NCBI GenBank assembly: GCA_025351525.1 | Contig: JANXVV010000504.1 | Span: 1-8,428 of the forward strand | Source: Humisphaera sp. | Lineage (GTDB): Bacteria > Planctomycetota > Phycisphaerae > Tepidisphaerales > Tepidisphaeraceae | Direction of reading: 5' to 3' | DNA length: 8,428 nucleotides | Shown: piece by piece, positions 5,184 through 8,428 of the stretch | How the letters are laid out: every line of letters begins with the position of its first letter | How positions within the stretch are numbered: position 1 is the first letter of the stretch | Made by a program: the position numbers and the translations under genes | The notes under the pieces: generated by a model | What the model saw: only the letters and a program-made list of their open reading frames with translations | Database searches by the model: none | What the model was told of the DNA's origin: nothing

Positions 5184-6860
5184 GTGAGTCCATTCTCGCA
5201 AGTTGCAGCGTGCGCAGGTCCGGCCACCGGAGTGGCGGGGAGCGCCATGGGATGGTGGCAGGGCGGCCAGATCGCCCCCGCTTTGGACCTTCCGGCCATC
5301 CGCGCGGCACTTCACGATCTCAAACATTCCGTCTGCGTCGTCCGAAAAGAGGGCCATTTTGCGGTGGCACAAGGCGGGGTGGCGCAGTTGGGACTGGCCG
5401 ATGCGCCGGCGGAGGCGCTGCCGATCTTTGGCTATGCCCCGGCCATCTCCCTCTGCCAATTGGGCGATCCGGCGTTCTGCACCGATCATCACCTCCGCTT
5501 CCCCTACATGACCGGCGCGATGGCCAATGGCATCGCATCGGTTGAAATGGTTGAGGCGGCGGCGCAGGCGGGGTTTCTCGGATCGTTCGGGGCCGCCGGG
5601 CTGTCTTTGGCGAAGATCGAGCAGGCCATCGATCGTCTCTCCGATCATCTCGGGGATTTGCCCTACTGCTTCAATCTCATCCACAGCCCGAACGAACCTT
5701 CGCACGAAGCGGCGGTCGTTGAACTTTATCTTTCGCGGAAAATCCGCTTGGTCGAGGCATCGGCTTATCTCGATCTGACCTTGCCGGCGGTGTTGTATCG
5801 AGTCGCGGGGATTCATCAGGATCACGATGGCCAGGTGATCGCGCCGAACCGCATTATCGCCAAGGTATCGCGCGTCGAGGTGGCGACGAAATGGTTCAGC
5901 CCACCGCCGATGCGGCTATTGGAAGAATTGGTGGCGGCACGGCGAATCACCCCCGAGCAGGCGACGCTGGCCGGGCAGATTCCGATGGCCCAGGATCTGA
6001 CCGCCGAGGCGGATTCGGGCGGTCATACCGACAATCGCCCGGCACTGACGCTACTGCCGACGATGCTGGCACTGCGCGACCGGATGCAAGAGCAATTTGC
6101 CTACGCGGTTCCCCTGCGGGTCGGCGCGGCGGGCGGCATCGGCACCCCGGCATCGGCGGCGGCGGCGCTGGCTATGGGGGCGGCGTACCTCGTCACCGGG
6201 TCGATCAATCAGGCCTGTCTCGAATCGGGCAGCAGCCCGCAGGTTCGCCAGATGCTCGCCCAGACGCAGCAGGCGGATGTCACCATGGCCCCGGCAGCCG
6301 ATATGTTTGAGATGGGCGTCAAGCTTCAGGTGCTGAAGCGCGGCACCATGTTTCCAATGCGAGCCAACAAGCTCTGGGAACTGTACCGCTTATACAATAG
6401 TATAGAGGAGATTCCCGCGACCGAGCGGGCGGCGGTTGAAAAGACGATCTTCCGTGAGCCGTTGGATGCGATCTGGCAGAAAACCCGCGCGTTCTTCAAA
6501 GAGGTCGAACCGTCCCACGTCCGGCGCGGTGAAGCCGACCCGAAGCACAAGATGGCTCTGATCTTCCGGTGGTATCTCGGTCTTTCATCCCGCTGGGCCA
6601 ATGCGGGTGAATCATCACGGCAAGTGGATTACCAGATCTGGTGTGGCCCTTCAATGGGGGCGTTCAACGAATGGGCCAAGGGGTCATTCCTTGAAAATCC
6701 GGCGAACCGAACCGTGGTCGCGGTGGCGATGAATCTGTTGTACGGTGCGGCGGTGGTCACCCGGATGAACACCCTCCGCAGTCAGGGCGTAAGGTTGGGA
6801 CCCGACCTTACGCATGTATCGCCGCGGCCAGTTTCCCAGTTTGAGGACACCTTTCAGTGA
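5184..6860 (+). CDS. pfaD: PfaD-family FMN-dependent enoyl reductase
   Basis: Protein of 558 residues, close to the usual PfaD length. PfaD is the stand-alone enoyl reductase of PUFA and related polyketide synthases; it uses FMN and NAD(P)H to reduce enoyl-ACP intermediates of the megasynthase in the cytoplasm. Family marks run in order: GWWQGG near residue 23, FNLIHSPNEP (163-172), EASAYLDLTLPAVLYR (191-206), the signature EADSGGHTDNRP (275-286), the FMN-phosphate loop GAAGGIGTP (314-322), then GAAYLVTGSINQA (332-344). Near the end come YQIWCGPSMGAFNEW (483-497) and NLLYGAAVVTR (517-527). The start is GTG 5184 or ATG 5247. Its stop overlaps the GTG of the ketosynthase gene by 4 bases, so the two are coupled. 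The last 30 or so residues are encoded across a strong hairpin (6787-6813) and are not clearly conserved. Family call is very sure; the final lipid product is unknown. Confidence 0.95.
   Translation: MSPFSQVAACAGPATGVAGSAMGWWQGGQIAPALDLPAIRAALHDLKHSVCVVRKEGHFAVAQGGVAQLGLADAPAEALPIFGYAPAISLCQLGDPAFCTDHHLRFPYMTGAMANGIASVEMVEAAAQAGFLGSFGAAGLSLAKIEQAIDRLSDHLGDLPYCFNLIHSPNEPSHEAAVVELYLSRKIRLVEASAYLDLTLPAVLYRVAGIHQDHDGQVIAPNRIIAKVSRVEVATKWFSPPPMRLLEELVAARRITPEQATLAGQIPMAQDLTAEADSGGHTDNRPALTLLPTMLALRDRMQEQFAYAVPLRVGAAGGIGTPASAAAALAMGAAYLVTGSINQACLESGSSPQVRQMLAQTQQADVTMAPAADMFEMGVKLQVLKRGTMFPMRANKLWELYRLYNSIEEIPATERAAVEKTIFREPLDAIWQKTRAFFKEVEPSHVRRGEADPKHKMALIFRWYLGLSSRWANAGESSRQVDYQIWCGPSMGAFNEWAKGSFLENPANRTVVAVAMNLLYGAAVVTRMNTLRSQGVRLGPDLTHVSPRPVSQFEDTFQ
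6787..6813 (+). repeat. Hairpin inside the 3' end of pfaD
   Basis: GCGTAAGGT (6787-6795) pairs perfectly with ACCTTACGC (6805-6813). The middle TGGGACCCG can add one T.G and two or three G-C pairs. It encodes residues around QGVRLGPDLTHV, past the conserved PfaD core and 44 bases before the ketosynthase start codon. It could be a REP-like insertion that kept the frame, or an RNA structure that affects coupling. Its perfect outer stem is unusual for ordinary coding DNA. Confidence 0.6.
6843..6847 (+). promoter_or_regulatory. Shine-Dalgarno GAGGA for the PfaA-type synthase
   Basis: GAGGA lies nine bases before GTG 6857, inside the last codons of pfaD. An in-frame TGA at 6842-6844 and no other start codon before 6857 fix this GTG as the start. 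Confidence 0.7.
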
Positions 6861-8428
6861 GACCCGCCGTCGACGCGCAACCGCTCCCCGCCGAAGTCCC
6901 GCTGGCAATCGTCGGCATGGGCTGCCTGTTCCCCCAAGCCGATTCCCCCGAGGCATTCTGGGTGAACATTAAAGAGGGCGTCGATGCCGTCACGGACATT
7001 CCGCCCAGCCATTGGCGACCCGAAGATTACTTCGATGCCGACCCGTCTTCGCCCGACCGCACGTACGCCCGGCGAGGCGCGTTCATCGATCCGATCGACT
7101 TCAACCCGCTGGAATTCGGGATCAGCCCGAACAATATCGAGGCGATCGACACGACGCAGTTATTAGGGATGTATGTGGCGCAGCAGGCCCTGCGCGATGC
7201 GGGTTACGCCACCGGCAAAGACACCACCGATGGCCGGCCTTTCAACCGCGATCGCACCAGCGTGATACTGGGCGTCACCGGTGCGCTGGAACTGGTCATC
7301 CCACTCGGCGCGCGGCTGGGTCATCCAATCTGGCGGAAGGCATTGCGCGAAGCGGGGGTTGAATCAGAGGTGGCCGAGGACGTGGTGCAACGCATCGCGG
7401 ATTCCTATGTGCCCTGGCAGGAAAATTCCTTCCCCGGTTTGCTCGGCAACGTCGCCGCCGGTCGGATCGCCAATCGGTTGGACGTCGGCGGCACCAACTG
7501 CGTGGTCGATGCGGCTTGTGCCAGCTCGCTCGGCGCGCTTCACCTCGCGGCGATGGAGCTGTACGCAGGCCGCTCCGATATGGCCATCACCGGTGGCATT
7601 GACACGTTCAATGACATCTTCATGTACATGTGTTTCAGCAAAACGCCGGCGCTGTCCCCCTCGGGAAACAGTCGGCCCTTCAGTGCCGTCGGCGATGGCA
7701 CGATCCTTGGCGAAGGCCTGGGTGTCATCGTGTTAAAACGTCTGTCCGATGCCCGACGGGATGGCGACCGCATTCACGCCATCATCCGCAGCATCGGTTC
7801 TTCCAGCGACGGCAAGGGCAATGCCGTCTACGCCCCGAGTGCCGATGGACAGGTGCGCTGCCTGCAGGCCGCGTATCGCCAGGCGGATGTCTCACCGCGC
7901 ACGATCGAGTTAATCGAGGCCCACGGAACCGGCACGAAAGTCGGCGATGCGGTGGAGGCTGAGGCGCTGACGGAAGTGTATCGATCCGATCAATCGGAGG
8001 GTACCTGGTGCGCGCTGGGTTCGGTTAAATCGATGGTCGGCCACACCAAAGCCGCCGCCGGTATCGCCGGATTGATCAAGGCGGCGATGGCTTTGGACCA
8101 CAAGGTTCTGCCACCGACGATTAAAGTCGAGCGACCGCTGGAATTGATCGAACCGGGCAAAGCGCCGGTGTATGTGAATGCTGAAAGCCGGCCGTGGCTG
8201 CCCCGTGCCGAACACCCTCGCCGGGCGGCGGTGAGCGCGTTTGGTTTCGGCGGGAGTAACTTCCATTGCGTTCTGGAAGAGTCGGGCAAGGATAAAACGC
8301 AGATCGACTGGAACGATCATGTGCTGATTCTGCCATTCTCAGCGGATTCAGTCGACCAACTTGTAGAGGTTTTGGAAAAAGGTGGCATGGGCGTCTCGCC
8401 CGTGCATTCGTTGCCCCAAGAAATGCAC
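6857..8428 (+). CDS. pfaA: PfaA-type PUFA/polyketide synthase, N-terminal ketosynthase (partial)
   Basis: The frame stays open for 524 codons to the window end, so only the N-terminal part is seen. It starts at GTG 6857, overlapping the pfaD stop (GTGA). Residues about 14-475 form a complete beta-ketoacyl synthase domain, which makes the carbon-carbon bond in each round of chain extension. The catalytic triad is C221 in VDAACASSLGALHLA, H356 in EAHGTGTKVGDAVEAEA and H396 in GSVKSMVGHTKAAAG. The domain ends with SAFGFGGSNFHCVLEE (460-475). PUFA-synthase style features include AIDTTQLLGMYVAQQAL (96-112), MYMCFSKTPALSPSG (256-270) and SIGSSSDGKGNAVYAPS (312-328). From about 488, LILPFSADSVDQLVEVLE looks like the linker to an acyltransferase, expected but beyond the window. 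The symbol rests on KS type and the pfaD neighbour; other iterative type I relatives remain possible. Confidence 0.9.
   Translation, partial: MRPAVDAQPLPAEVPLAIVGMGCLFPQADSPEAFWVNIKEGVDAVTDIPPSHWRPEDYFDADPSSPDRTYARRGAFIDPIDFNPLEFGISPNNIEAIDTTQLLGMYVAQQALRDAGYATGKDTTDGRPFNRDRTSVILGVTGALELVIPLGARLGHPIWRKALREAGVESEVAEDVVQRIADSYVPWQENSFPGLLGNVAAGRIANRLDVGGTNCVVDAACASSLGALHLAAMELYAGRSDMAITGGIDTFNDIFMYMCFSKTPALSPSGNSRPFSAVGDGTILGEGLGVIVLKRLSDARRDGDRIHAIIRSIGSSSDGKGNAVYAPSADGQVRCLQAAYRQADVSPRTIELIEAHGTGTKVGDAVEAEALTEVYRSDQSEGTWCALGSVKSMVGHTKAAAGIAGLIKAAMALDHKVLPPTIKVERPLELIEPGKAPVYVNAESRPWLPRAEHPRRAAVSAFGFGGSNFHCVLEESGKDKTQIDWNDHVLILPFSADSVDQLVEVLEKGGMGVSPVHSLPQEMH

Noticed and set aside
5159..5545. 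ATG-started plus-strand ORF overlapping the pfaD start
   Set aside because: Out of frame with pfaD; its Arg/Gly-rich product has no family features, while the pfaD frame has the full signature set.
5157..5825. 222-residue minus-strand ORF opposite pfaD
   Set aside because: Antisense shadow of a highly conserved enzyme; Arg-rich, with no domain.
6857..8428. Enediyne or heterocyst-glycolipid synthase identity
   Set aside because: The KS motifs and the adjacent pfaD fit a PUFA-type synthase better, but the rest of the protein is missing, so this is a preference and not an exclusion.

Overview
The window is GC-rich bacterial DNA, most likely from a planctomycete (Planctomycetota, perhaps Phycisphaerae-like). 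The main evidence is the large minus-strand protein at 395-2839. It starts with an 'MERRTLLS'-type motif followed by an SdrD-like domain. It ends with a 'FYNNSFFDG ... APDKSALLPGQ ... VFYFGNLVG' module and a dockerin-like DxNxxG repeat. I know this combination from planctomycete exported proteins. The phylum call is inference from protein style; no rRNA or marker gene is present.

Layout. Positions 1-394 hold no convincing gene. They contain a BIME-like inverted repeat (3-90), a perfect TTATCCACA DnaA-box sequence (230-238) and a long imperfect inverted repeat (279-395) that abuts the stop codon of the next gene. Positions 395-2839 (-) encode the large exported Asp-box protein. Positions 2840-3085 are intergenic, with two hairpins (3054-3073 and 2999-3044) just downstream of the gene to the right. 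Positions 3086-4969 (-) encode an exported transglutaminase-like protein with a visible Cys/His/Asp triad, a signal peptide and a strong Shine-Dalgarno sequence. Positions 4970-5183 are a divergent promoter region. Positions 5184-6860 (+) encode a PfaD-family FMN enoyl reductase. Positions 6857-8428 (+) encode the N-terminal ketosynthase of a PfaA-type polyunsaturated-fatty-acid/polyketide synthase, which runs off the end of the window.

How the genes work together. PfaD and the PfaA-type synthase overlap by 4 bases (GTGA) and are almost certainly cotranscribed and translationally coupled. In known PUFA synthases the PfaD enoyl reductase acts on acyl-ACP intermediates of the iterative KS-containing megasynthase. 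The right end is therefore the start of a secondary-lipid (PUFA or other long-chain polyene/polyketide) locus with reductase first and synthase second, as I recall from myxobacterial pfa clusters. The two minus-strand genes encode exported proteins of unknown role. They face away from the lipid locus and have no visible functional tie to it.

The window is notable for several different hairpin-forming repeats in and around genes, including one inside the 3' end of pfaD. I did not see a wholly new system. The best lead is the planctomycete PfaD/PfaA-type locus, whose product cannot be read from this window.
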